The translations under genes and the position numbers were made by a program. From assembly GCA_963513935.1 (NCBI GenBank), contig OY740773.1:99619291-99683290 (forward strand): a DNA stretch of 64,000 nt, read 5' to 3'. Source of the DNA: Aphrophora alni. Taxonomy: Eukaryota; Arthropoda; Insecta; Hemiptera; Aphrophoridae. Positions 46,476 to 56,760 of the stretch are shown in pieces. How positions within the stretch are numbered: position 1 is the first letter of the stretch; every line of letters starts with the position of its first letter. Under the pieces are notes generated by a model. The model was not told where the DNA came from. It ran no database searches and saw only the letters and a list, made by a program, of their open reading frames with translations.

Positions 46476-47559
46476 GAAATTTGGAAAACCCAGAAAAAAG
46501 GGATTAACATATTTATATGATGTAATCTCAAAAAAAATGTCAAAAATCTGAAAAATCACCTTAAAATACAATAACCAATATTAGCAAATCCAGTATACCC
46601 TATAAAATGTGTTAAACACTTAACGGCCAATCTAAACAAAAACCAAATTTTAATGGTTTCTAAGAGAACATAACATTAATCTAATAAAACAAACACATTT
46701 TGTGTACGTTAATCAAACTATTATAAATTGTATCAAAAGTCTAACCTTAAATTTTCAAACACCGTGTATCTTATAATGTTAACATTTTACAATCTTAACA
46801 GAACCAACTTTACACACAGCAACACAAACTATGATTAGTTTTACGTCAATTCACAAAAAAAAACACATTGATCGTATTACAAATATTGTACAACTAACAC
46901 ACGAATATATAAATTCAACCACTTTCACAACACCGAAAACCGAGAGACGTAGCTTGGTTTGTAATCGACAGAGACATTAAGAATAGAGAGGCGGAGCGTA
47001 GTGATATTTTATCAATGTAATAATGTGAATTAAGTTTGGTCGAATAAAAACGTAACTGTGTAATGCGGTAAGTTTAATTCGATTACTACTTTTGATTTCA
47101 TATAAGCAAATTAACGGCGTAGAGAAAAATTGCACGAACTTTCACACACATACTTGAAACCAAATATCAATTAAGTTCAAAATTTAAAACCAAATCAGGA
47201 AATAAATTTTTTCTCAAAATTAGCTCTAACTATTTTGATAAAATTTTGTTGAAATGAAATCTTAAATGTTCAAAAAACATACCGTTAATAATTTCATTAA
47301 AATTTATAATTATCAATTAATAGCTTAGATCCGTCGTCATAAAAGTTTGAATATTTGAAACGATTTTGATCAAATTTACTATTTGTATTCTATAGTACAA
47401 ACGTTTGAAACCTATCAATTAATTTTGTTTTTCGTTCATCTCATTTTGCATTTGGAAGCCTAATTTTTAACTAATTCCTTTATAAAAAAAACAGTAAAAA
47501 CCAATTAAAATTCTAGCAACAATTTTACAACAGAGGAACTTCAATGTTTTCACTTAAAA
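46476..47559. other. AT-rich sequence without recognised feature
   Basis: No supported feature. A less AT-rich stretch at 46930-46990 is too short to interpret. Confidence 0.4.
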
Positions 47560-48194
47560 ATGATTGGACTCACTCAGAAGTTGGTTGGACATCATGGTAC
47601 TCACTCAGCCAAGTCATGGCAGTACAAGCGGATCCTCTAAATTCTAAATATAGAGTAACGCCCAAAAAGTTGGTCTTTTGGGCCTTGTTTTGTTTAAAAT
47701 GAGAAATAGTATTGTTACATCAAATGGGCTTTATCCAGGGTAAGGTTTATTACGGCTTATTACGATGGTGTTTTTGAAGCTCGTATCACGACTTTCTTGA
47801 CGTCATCAAGGTGTTGCGACGTCGTAGATGTGTACGAGTATTTTTAACAAATATTTTCTCTCGCTTCGCTCGTGACAGTAGCTCAACCGTGAAAGGTCTC
47901 GTTGCTGTACAAATATAACAATTTCATGGCAGGTCATGGTTCTAAATTACATTTTGTAGATTAGAGAGCTCATCATAGAGAGGTGGGATTTGTACCATTA
48001 CATGTAGAATTGATATCTGCAAATGTGTATAGAATTTAGTGTTATAATTTGGATAACACGCGAGTTAGGAACAAAACATCTGTTTCTTAAAAGACTGCTA
48101 TTATGATGTTTAAATTCGATTTTTATGAAATCAATAGGGTTCTGTATGAAGAAACTACTCCCAAAATTTAATATCTCTATCTTATTTTTAGTTT
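47560..48194 (+). repeat. Dispersed repeat family B, long copy
   Basis: GTACTCACTCAGCC, AGCGGATCCTCTAAATTCTA, AAAGTTGGTCTTTTGGGCC, TTTCTTGACGTCATC, CGTCGTAGATGTG, CTCTCGCTTCGCTCGTGAC and TTCTAAATTACATTTTGTAG run in the same order as 62145-62530. It is continuous with repeat H copy 2, so H may be the inner part of a longer family B element. Confidence 0.65.
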
Positions 48195-48450
48195 CCGCTG
48201 TCGTGTTTACATACAGGCGGTATTTACTAGACTCAAGTATGTTATAATACAAGTCACACGTATACAAATTATATAATTATCTACAGCTTAAGAATTATCT
48301 ACAGCTTATGAATTATCTACCCTTAACATCTACTTCACTACACAGTCATTATTCCTATTTGTTTTTGTAACAATTCATTTGCATACTGACTAATTACACA
48401 TTTGTCTACGTCTATGCCAATGTCAAGCCGGCCTAGATAAACAGAGACAA

Positions 48451-48656
48451 CCTTGGGGATTGCGGCTTGCGAAGGGTTTCTACCTGCCCCAGTCCCACTC
48501 ACGCACGCACACTCACCAACACCACCCCAAATTCTCAGAAATTCACAGGTCAATGTCTGGTATTAATCCCCTCCAGTGCAAAGCTCTCGTTTGTGTGCGT
48601 GAGGGCTGCGTTTGTGTGTGTGAGCGACCGACCCTTCGCCAGCCGCAATCCGAGAG
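48451..48656. mobile_element. ~205-bp GC-rich MITE-like insertion
   Basis: Terminal inverted repeats: GGATTGCGGCTTGCGAAGGG at 48457-48476 and the inverse of GGATTGCGGCTGGCGAAGGG at 48632-48651. It is absent from repeat H copy 1. Internal alternating TGTG/CACA tracts (48488-48515, 48590-48625) pair with each other. Three 70-85-codon frames that cross it on either strand are artefacts of its composition. Confidence 0.7.
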
Positions 48657-49055
48657 TGAACAGAATATACTTACAGTTTTATCTATTCTAATTGTAGATT
48701 TGAAACTGTTAAAATAAACAAACTGTGCAAAACACGTACAATCTTTATCACCAATTTATCCCCAAAAACAAAAATAAAAACGAACCAAAATTAATTGTCA
48801 CAAATAATTTCATTTTGATAGTTGTCAATCAAAAAGTTAAAATGAACTATGAACGTCCTTTTTGGGTAAAATATATTATTATATTTATAGTGTTTTAATA
48901 GTGCTTAAACATGTTTCCCTTATACAAATTATATCTGATTAAAATTTAACATTCTATACTCATGGTTCTTTTATTTCTTTTTTTTTTCTGAACAAATAAT
49001 ATTATTTTACGCGTGATTTGACGGATTTGTCTCAATAATATTCACATGTCACTAA

Positions 49056-49753
49056 AGCCGCGTTTACACTGGAGTTGCAGACATTTAGTCTGCAATTTTT
49101 TGTCTGCAACATTTTGTTGCCGACTTTTTATTGCAGACAAAATGTATTGTCCCTTCTGTTCCACTGCAACTTTTATCTGCAACAGAAAGGCAACACTCGT
49201 CCAGTCAGTCAAGTTGGCGAGTGTTGACGTGGAGGATGCTGTTATTGCAGCAGCATGCTGTGTGATAAGAGCAAGATGCATGTACAGTGGAGGTGACTTG
49301 TTGAAAGATTTGAAGGAGGATGACTGTGACCCGTTGACAGGTGAACTGAGAACGGACGGAAGTGTGAAGAATTTTGGCCAGCAGTGATTTTGAATACTTG
49401 AATAGCGTTAAACTGTATCCGCCTAGTGAGTGATACTGAATGCGGCATCGCCAGCGCCAGGACAGTCACGTGGTACTGGCTGGTGGAGCGGAGGGCTGAG
49501 GGGATGTCTACAACTTTTGTTGCACAGTAATTTGTCACTGCAACTTTTGTCAACGACACATTGCCAACATTTGTTGCAATTCTTTGATCTTTACCGACTC
49601 TCGGTGGAAAACAAAAATTTAGTTGCAGACACCCCAAATCTGTCTGCAACTTGTATTGTTGCAGACAAAATTAGAGCTGTTTTCATTTACGCAACAAAAA
49701 TCGGCAATATTTTGTCGTCAACACGTGTTTGCAACTCCAGTGTAAACGCGGCT
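49056..49753. mobile_element. 698-bp Harbinger-like non-autonomous transposon
   Basis: Terminal inverted repeats AGCCGCGTTTACACTGGAGT / ACTCCAGTGTAAACGCGGCT, extended by GCAGAC. The flanking direct repeat is TAA (49053-49055 and 49754-49756). Repeat H copy 1 has the same site with a single TAA, an empty-site proof of the borders. The subterminal ~130 bp at each end are packed with TTGCAGAC/GTCTGCAA words, candidate transposase-binding repeats. A 113-codon plus frame (49046-49387) crosses the interior; its segment SVDVEDAVIAAACC could be the decayed N-terminus of a parent transposase, but this is not established. TWA duplication plus such ends fits PIF/Harbinger. Confidence 0.85.
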
Positions 49754-49925
49754 TAATACATCATAATCGATATTTTTTCTTCATTTTGCATTTTACTTGT
49801 TTTGTTGACACCTTCAATACACATATCTTCTCATTATTTGTAGTGATGATTTAATCGGACTTTTATATCTAAAATATAACCGATACACGACATTTTGAGA
49901 GTATAAATCAACACCTCGTCATCAA

Positions 49926-51479
49926 GTGATCAACCGAAAACATCATTTTTTTTTTAAACTATTTAACGTTGTGTATTCATTTTTCATACTCAATAAATTA
50001 AATCATTTCAATAATATTAATAATCCATCATAATCTAAGAACTTTAACTCACAGTTCTTTCTAAAGTATATACTCTTTGAAGCTCAAATTTTGGTGAACC
50101 TTTTTCTTGAAGCTCAAAATAGCTGTAAATATGAGTTTATAAGTGAAGTTTTCGGGCTTTGATTTTGATTAGTATACTGTATATAGGATTAAAATGACCA
50201 CTCAAATATTGCAACCAATGTTGGTTAAAAACACAAATTCTGGTGAAATAGATGCCTTCATGACAAATAGTTTGAGTTTAGAGTTGTTAACCAAAACCAC
50301 CGACTACAATTATAACCATTTCTTTTAGGACTCAAAGGAATTCTTTACTTCGATTTCCTTTCAGAAGAGAGAAATATCACTAATAATATCATTCTACAAT
50401 TTTAGAAGAGAAAATGATGAAAGTAGAGGAGAAACATCCACCAATCAGTAGGTATCCTTCAGAGCAGTGCTTGTATTCACACTGAAGCTTTGACAGTGGA
50501 AACGTCGCAAGCACTCAAGTAAGATGTTGTTCTGATTTATCATCCAAATAGTCCAAATTAAATACCACGGAAATTTCACCTATTTGATCCACGTTATGAA
50601 ATTTCAGCGGGAAGAAATTCAGTTCTAATAATCGACTTTGTGCAAAAATGGGTTAACATGCAGTTACAAGACTTCTAATCTTTTGTAATTTTGAAACGTC
50701 CTAAGCGCTTGAATAAGTGTATTGCAGTAGAAGAAGATTTAGGAAAAAACTAAATGTAAGTGAATAAACAATTGTACTTAAAAAAATCTCTTTCAATAAC
50801 TAAATTTTAAATGAAGCATTTCTGTTTATATTTAAACACCCCTCGCAAAATGATAATGTTTCGGAAAAACCGAGAACACATCGAGTTATAAATACAATTC
50901 TGACAACTTTATATGGAGACTATCGGAACACTCTGTATACTGTTTTACAAAAATTTTCATCTCAGGAAATCTAGATTGTTTCATTTACTGTTCCTACGTC
51001 TTCATCACAAATGCAGAAATTAATTATACAGCTCGAAATGGATATAATTAGCTGCAGGCAGTGTCGCCAACCCCTCTAATCCTAGTGACAAATTATCCCT
51101 GCTCCAAGCTGCTGTCTCATACATCATAACCTCTACACTAATCATGTATCAAGATTAATATTGAGTTTACAACAGTTGCATGTTTTGACGTCTGCTAATA
51201 GAATTTACTCCATTGTGTGTTTTAATTTATCACTGTAATTTAAATTAATTAATTGGTGTTTGAAATCAAGTTTTAAGTGCGGCTTTAATGACCACTATAT
51301 ATGGGTAATATATGTCTTTACTTGTTGTGGTCGTGGTGTTGAGGTTAAACCAAGTAATAGATACTTAAATTTGTAATTACTCATTAGTTAGTTCTTGTAA
51401 ACATAAATTATCTGTTAGGTTCATACAGGATAGCTTAGAAAAACTTGCATTCCTCCTCCCCCCACCAATTAATATTCTT
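49926..51479. other. AT-rich sequence without recognised gene
   Basis: A small direct duplication CTTGAAGCTCAAA occurs at 50078 and 50107. No frame or domain of note. Confidence 0.4.
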
Positions 51480-51722
51480 ATTTTGTTTTCCTTTGTACAT
51501 TTAATGTTCAAAAGTTGGTTTCTTGGTCCTTGTAGCAAATGTTAAATTGTATTAATAGAGCAAGGGGTCTTTTCCAATACGGTAACTTTGTTTAAAAGGG
51601 TTGTTTTATATTCTTTAAAACATCATAATTGTATATGTTACAGGAAATGTGTGAAATCAGGCATTGTATACAATATCTAGCCATTATATAAATTGCCTTA
51701 AGTTGACAGACAAACTATTAAA
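51480..51722 (+). repeat. Dispersed repeat family B, copy
   Basis: AAGTTGGTTTCTTGGTCC, AATGTTAAATTGTATTAATA, TAACTTTGTTTAAAA, TAATTGTATATGTTAC and TCAGGCATTGTATACAAT. It pairs with 53030-53290 in inverted orientation. Confidence 0.7.
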
Positions 51723-51888
51723 TCAAATATATTTCACTTTTTTTTACCTTCTTTAACCCCCCCACCAAATATGTCTTCACCCCCACCCATTCTACTGTTT
51801 CAACTCAACCGTAAAGAGTAAAGAAACCCTTTGCTGATTGGTTAAATGATACCAGGCAAAAGGCATAGCACGAGGAGCCTGTAGGTTA

Positions 51889-52122
51889 ATGGAGACCCCT
51901 CAGAGTCCTTATCTGTCCAAAAGGATTCTGGCCGGATGTATCATACTTTCTTCAATTGCTCGAGGAAAAAAACGAAGAGAGAAATGCAAGTTTTGTGGCT
52001 CAAATTGTGCTTACGTACAGATAGCGGATGGACCGACCGGGGAGATATTAAAATACCTTTATCGGTTTTCTGAGGACATGAAACATGAAAATCAATCAAC
52101 GAACGGAGTTCCAAATTTATAA
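51889..52122 (+). other. 77-codon open frame, probably not a gene
   Basis: It begins at ATG 51889 and includes a CKFCGSNC motif, which looks like half of a zinc-binding site. However its second half (from about 51995) is family D repeat sequence (GTGCTTACGTACAGATAG, ACGGAGTTCCAAATTTATAA), so the frame is a chimera of unique and repeat DNA. No known domain is recognised. Confidence 0.12.
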
Positions 52123-52140
52123 GATTACTAAATTTACCTT
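51995..52140 (+). repeat. Dispersed repeat family D, copy
   Basis: TGTGCTTACGTACAGATAGC, GGATGGAC, TTCTGAGGACATGAAACATG, GAAAATCAATCAACGAACGG and ACTAAATTTACC follow the family order. Confidence 0.5.
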
Positions 52141-52745
52141 CGTATACTGTGTAAGTAAAATGGCGACAGTTAAAACAATATAATAAGCTAGTTTTGTTTT
52201 GCAGACAATTTGCAACGTTAAGGTCTAAACTTTATAACAAAAGATAATATAAACGCACCATTGATTCTTGACGTAACTTCTAACTTTGTTTCTCTTCAAT
52301 CTCAAACTTGCATTTTTTGCAAAATATATTACAATATACATGAAAATAAACTGTATGAAACAAATTGACTCTATTGCAGTTTATGAATAAATATTTTCTA
52401 ATTAATTTTTAATAAGTTTCCTTACTCACTTGGTGAAGTGTAAGGAAAATTAACGTCAAATTATTTAAATTGCAAATTAGTTGTCAAGAGGTAAAAAACA
52501 AACTTGAAAGTTCCGACTAATTGAAAAACACGTACTCACTGACTGATTAGTGGTGAAGTAAAGTATAATTAAACCTACTTGTTAATGGTATCTTAGCTAA
52601 CACCCTACTTGGTACCGCTGCTACGAGTTTTTATGGTGTGAGTCATCAACAGTTAGACATAAAGAGTGTGTGATTTGTTCCTAATGAATGAATAATAAAG
52701 TGAGTAGATAAATTAGTTCGAGTACAAAATGCCAATCCTAGAATT
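52141..52745. other. AT-rich sequence without recognised feature
   Basis: Nothing that I can support. Confidence 0.4.
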
Positions 52746-52853
52746 GTCTTATTATTTATATTTGAAGACAGGTTTCGAAGTGCCACCATATTCAAAACCT
52801 AAGTAGGTCTCGAAGATGGTGGCACTCCGAAACGCGTCGACAGATAATAAGAC
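52746..52853. ncRNA. Palindrome with hammerhead-ribozyme-like core
   Basis: Outer arms GTCTTATTAT / ATAATAAGAC and inner arms AGTGCCACCAT / ATGGTGGCACT form a 108-bp hairpin. On the plus strand 52809-52838 reads CTCGAAGATGGTGGCACTCC followed by GAAACGCGTC. The hammerhead consensus CTGANGA - stem II - GAAAC - GTC is met apart from one extra base (CTCGAAGA). Penelope-like terminal repeats are known to carry minimal hammerheads with GAAACGCGTC. Activity is doubtful because of the insertion. Confidence 0.45.
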
Positions 52854-53029
52854 AAGATTAGCAGAAGACTGTACTCAAACTAATTGTAAAGATCCTAGCA
52901 GGTATAATGATTATAATACTATAATAGGTAGATAATGATTACTGTTGTAACAAAATAAAAATTCTAAAACACAATACAAGGTACACAAACTTTTTTACAT
53001 TATAATAAAAAACAAAAAACACAAATATG

Positions 53030-53295
53030 TATCAATTTTTAATTTAATACATGAAGCTGATACTTTAAACATTAAACTGTATACAATGCCTGAATTCACA
53101 CATTGTCGGTAACATATACAATTAAGCTGTTTAAAAAAAATATGAAAAAAACTGTTTTAAACAAAGTTACCCGACTGGATAAGACCACTAGCTCTAATAA
53201 TACAATTTAACATTTCCTACAAAGGCCCTAGAAACCAACTTCTGAGCATTAAATTTATAGTATATTCTTGTATTGCATTGTATGATACATCGGTC
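53030..53295 (-). repeat. Dispersed repeat family B, inverted partner
   Basis: Reverse complement of 51480-51722 over about 240 bp, sharing GAAGTTGGTTTCTAGGGCC, AATGTTAAATTGTATTATTA, TAACTTTGTTTAAAACAG and CAGGCATTGTATACAGTT. Confidence 0.7.
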
Positions 53296-54339
53296 ACATT
53301 AGTTTACAAATACAAATCTGAAATAACTTTTTGTTTACTTTAACCGGCCGCCATTTTGGACCGGGTTACAGATAATGAGGTCTAGTTTTCGCCATTGATT
53401 TTATTTTATTAAGGCCTATCCAGACGAATTATTACTCCGTGGTAGTTTAGATTTAAAAAATTGAATTGAGTTGACATTTTGAATGGGCGGGTAAATTTAC
53501 ATTATATTCCAAGAAATAGTTGTTTTCACCCTAAAAAAAGTGCGAGATTTTACGTTTCTGTCTCTAGTTTAAAATATATTTACTTGTTCCGGGACTTTTG
53601 GGGACTCAGTATATTTAAATAAGGGTCAAAACATACAAAGCTTGTAGCATAAATTACCATAAATACGTCCTCAGTGAAAATGATTTTTGATTAAAATCGA
53701 AACGGTTTTTGATTAAATCTCGTTTCTGTTTTACTAATTATTATTCCGGATCTATAATACTTTTTTACTTGCTTATGTGAAGAAGTTTGAATCGTTAATA
53801 AATCGATTAAATTTGAACGAGATTTGTGATTTTTTTTTTATTATTTATTTATTTATTTTTATGGCAGCTACCCCCAAATATTGAGTTAACGAAAAAATGA
53901 AATAAATGTGCCGAGATAAGGCTAAAATATACCCATATACGAAATTTGATTAAAATTGAAATTGTTCTATACGTTTGAACTGTAAAGCACTGTACATTAG
54001 ATGACATATTTTGAAGAAAATAATTTAACTCATGGGAAATGTATACAGGGCGTTACTTTGTTGCTCTACCTAAAACGGAAGTCAATTGTAATTTAAAATA
54101 GTCCTTTGAGAAACTCTAATTACTTAAGCCTGAAAGAAGTTTAAATACAAAGCAGACAGCTCAGAGAGAACCGTCATTAACAATGTAGTCTTTTTCAGTA
54201 AAACCTGGATTAATTTAGCTGTCTGCTTTTTAATCAAACACTTTGAAGCTTAAATATAACATAAGTGTACAAAGCTTTAATATTAAATTTAAATAGGCTG
54301 CTTTATTAATTTTAAAAATAGGAGCAACAAAGAGATTCC
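53296..54339. other. AT-rich repeat-like sequence without gene
   Basis: Contains GGCCGCCATTTTGG (53346) and the ACGAAATTTGATTAAAATTG phrase (53938), both common in the foldback-type repeats. Confidence 0.4.
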
Positions 54340-55260
54340 GATTTGTGAGGTTGTCCTCTAGTCGCTAACTCTTTAACCCCACTCTAACAATTATTATTTT
54401 TAGTTTACTCAAAACAAACCAATAGGAGGAGATTATTTAGGGAAAAATTTAGCTTTAATTTTTCTTTAACGTTCCCGAAAGGCCGTTTTTACTTTCTTAC
54501 AAATACGTAGTGGGGTTAAAATAATCAGTGTCGAGGTTTGAGATCCTCTGGGACCAAAAAAGTGTTTTTGATAATGATGTCTGTCTAGAGTTTGTCGTCA
54601 GTCGTCTCCTACTGAGCTTAACTCCTTGAAAGGTGTTCAGTTCCTTGAACTGCTTTTCCAGCTACTTCTTTCTTAAGGTGTTGGTACAGCCCACAACGAC
54701 AGCTCAGCATTCTAGATGACACATGACGTCATCACCTAAGGGCACGCCGGCCAATTTTCCTCTCGATGCTCTGAACTATCTCTTCTGTGAGCCTCGTGTC
54801 TTGGTGTTCAAGCTCCACAATCGCTACCGTTTACTGATACCTTATCTGCAAATGAATCAACAGCCTTGCTTTTCATCTCTGTCAAATCATTTACAGACAG
54901 AATGCTACCCCATGTCATCACGGAGGGCACATACCATTATTGAGTTGTGACTAAAGAAAGGACGGCCCACTCGGGCGAAGCCCTTCTCAGTCGGGTTTTA
55001 AGCTAAATACTCTGAGAGGTCACCCTATATCCCACAGGCTCTGCAATGTCAGTACGGGTCGCTATACTCTTTACAGTTGGGCTAGAATCAGAAGAAAACC
55101 GGACAACAACATAGCAGAGGGAAGTTAAAATGAAAAAGGGTTGACACGATATAACAAGAAAGATACATTGCACGGGAGTGAGAAGTAGTAGAGGTTACAA
55201 GAAAGAATACAGAACAACAATGAAAATTACGAATCCGAAGGGGGATTTTTATAGAGGATA
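54340..55260. other. Moderately GC-rich unassigned block
   Basis: Composition differs from both flanks, particularly at 54590-55080. A 75-codon plus frame lies at 54723-54950 and several shorter minus frames at 54600-55080, none with a motif I recognise. CACTCGGGCGAAGCCCTTCTC (54969) forms a GGGCGAAGCCC hairpin. It may be the remains of a coding element. Confidence 0.3.
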
Positions 55261-55970
55261 ATCACTGCAAGATAACGCCAACGTGTTTCCAATTAATTTT
55301 GAAGTTATGTTAATGCCATTGCTCGAAACAAATATTACATAAGTTCAACTAGTGAATTGAATTTGGAATTTTGTTGATTCATTTAACATCCTGCATCCGA
55401 CGACAATCCCCATTATTGTAAAAGAAATCTCAAATAATCCCAACCTGTCTGTTCGTCTTGATAAATGTTACAAAATTCGTAAAAGTAAAAGATTGGATTT
55501 ATTATTCAAATCCTTTCAGACGTTTAAATTAAGCGTCTCGACGTTATCTTAGCGAATATATCCTTCAAATGACATGCAAATAGCATTGACGTTCTTAAGA
55601 AAGAGTCGTGATTTTTTCTTATTCTATCATTCGTCTGAATAATAAACATTTTCAATCCGTAATTGAGTCTGTGAAAGTGACGTCAATAGAATGTAAATTA
55701 AACAGGAATAAAACGCCTCAAAAACATTGCATTAACTTTCTCATAGTCATATAATATATATTTGTCGCAAATTCCTTCAAAATGCTTGATACTACAGTAG
55801 TTATACGAAAAAAAAAGAAGAAAAAAAAAGGCCAAATTTATGGGCACTATGATGGCACTTACCCTTCACTCTTGTCAGTGCCTCGGCCCCGGTGGGCTTT
55901 GAAGCTGTACATGTGTGCAAAAGACGCCAATCGCTAGAGTTGTATATACAATATAGGCATAGGTTAGTTT
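55261..55970. other. AT-rich sequence without recognised feature
   Basis: A short GC-richer patch at 55875-55925 (GCCTCGGCCCCGGTGGGC) is family B-like only in TTTGAAGCTGTACA. Otherwise nothing. Confidence 0.4.
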
Positions 55971-56292
55971 TGTATTGGGATTGATTGCTTACATTTAGTA
56001 AAATTAAACGTTTTAAAATTCTCAAATACCTTTTTTTTTGTTGTTTTGTTTGATAATTTAGGCTGTAACAGGATGTTTTAAATTATTTATAGGTTAACTT
56101 ACATAGTGCTTACATTATATGTGCGGATTCACATTGTATTGTGATTGATTGCTTACATTTAGCATAATTAAACTTTTAGAATTCTCAAATACGATTTATT
56201 TATTTTTTTGACGATTTATAACAGCTGTTTTAATTATTTTTAGGTTAACTTACATAGTGCCTACTTTATTTGTATGGATTTACGTTCTGAAT
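55971..56292. repeat. 164-bp tandem duplication
   Basis: Unit 1 starts TGTATTGGGATTGATTGCTT at 55971 and unit 2 starts TGTATTGTGATTGATTGCTT at 56135. Both continue with AAATTCTCAAATAC and AGGTTAACTTACATAGTGC. Units are diverged by substitutions and small indels. Confidence 0.85.
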
Positions 56293-56360
56293 CCTGATTC
56301 ATGAAACGTGAAAATCATTCAAAAACGGAGGTCAACATTTGCTGAACACACCCTGTACTT
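56293..56360 (+). repeat. Dispersed repeat family D, 3' end
   Basis: TTCATGAAACGTGAAAATCA, AAAAACGGAGGTCAACATTT and CACACCCTGTAC. The end is the inverse of TACAGGGTGT. Confidence 0.5.
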
Positions 56361-56404
56361 CGCACAGTGGGTAATTAAAAAAAAAAAAAACCCTAAAATA
56401 AATA

Positions 56405-56560
56405 CTCCTCGGAATACTCTAATAGTGTCAGGGTCGGAGGAGAACAAGAGTTGGTAAAATTGAATAAGAGGGATCTAAACAAATAATACAAAAGAAATGG
56501 TGCAAGATCCAGATAAGATCCCTTAGGAATCCCACTCGCGTACTTACAAGTGAGCCCCCA
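56405..56560 (+). repeat. Dispersed repeat family A, well-preserved copy
   Basis: GAATACTCTAATAGTGTCAG, GGTCGGAGGAGAACAAGAG, GGGATCTAAACAAATAATAC, TGGTGCAAGATCC, AGGAATCCCACTCGCGTACT and AGTGAGCCCCCAA. Confidence 0.75.
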
Positions 56561-56760
56561 AGTGTCCACATATTTTAATCACTAAACTCTCATAACTTAC
56601 CTTTTAATTAGTACTGACACATCAAATAATTAAGGTTTGATTACCCAACACTTTTTTTTTTATTCTCAAATTTATTACCCAGTTACCAGCTTATAGTTTA
56701 CCATAATATTATCTAAACAAGAAACCGTATTAAAGAACGGAAGAATCTAAGAAATAAGCT
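56561..56760. other. AT-rich left flank of the large minisatellite
   Basis: No feature; the array begins abruptly at 56761. Confidence 0.4.

Larger units (their letters stand above)
48195..49925 (-). repeat. Repeat H, copy 2, carrying two insertions
   Basis: Inverted partner of 40835-41600. Compared with copy 1 it has a triplicated GAATTATCTAC stretch (48275-48322), a GC-rich inserted element at 48451-48656 and a 698-bp inserted element at 49056-49753. Confidence 0.8.

Noticed and set aside
48338..48717. Frames of 71-85 codons around 48.4-48.7 kb
   Set aside because: They span the border between repeat H and an inserted GC-rich MITE and overlap each other on both strands.
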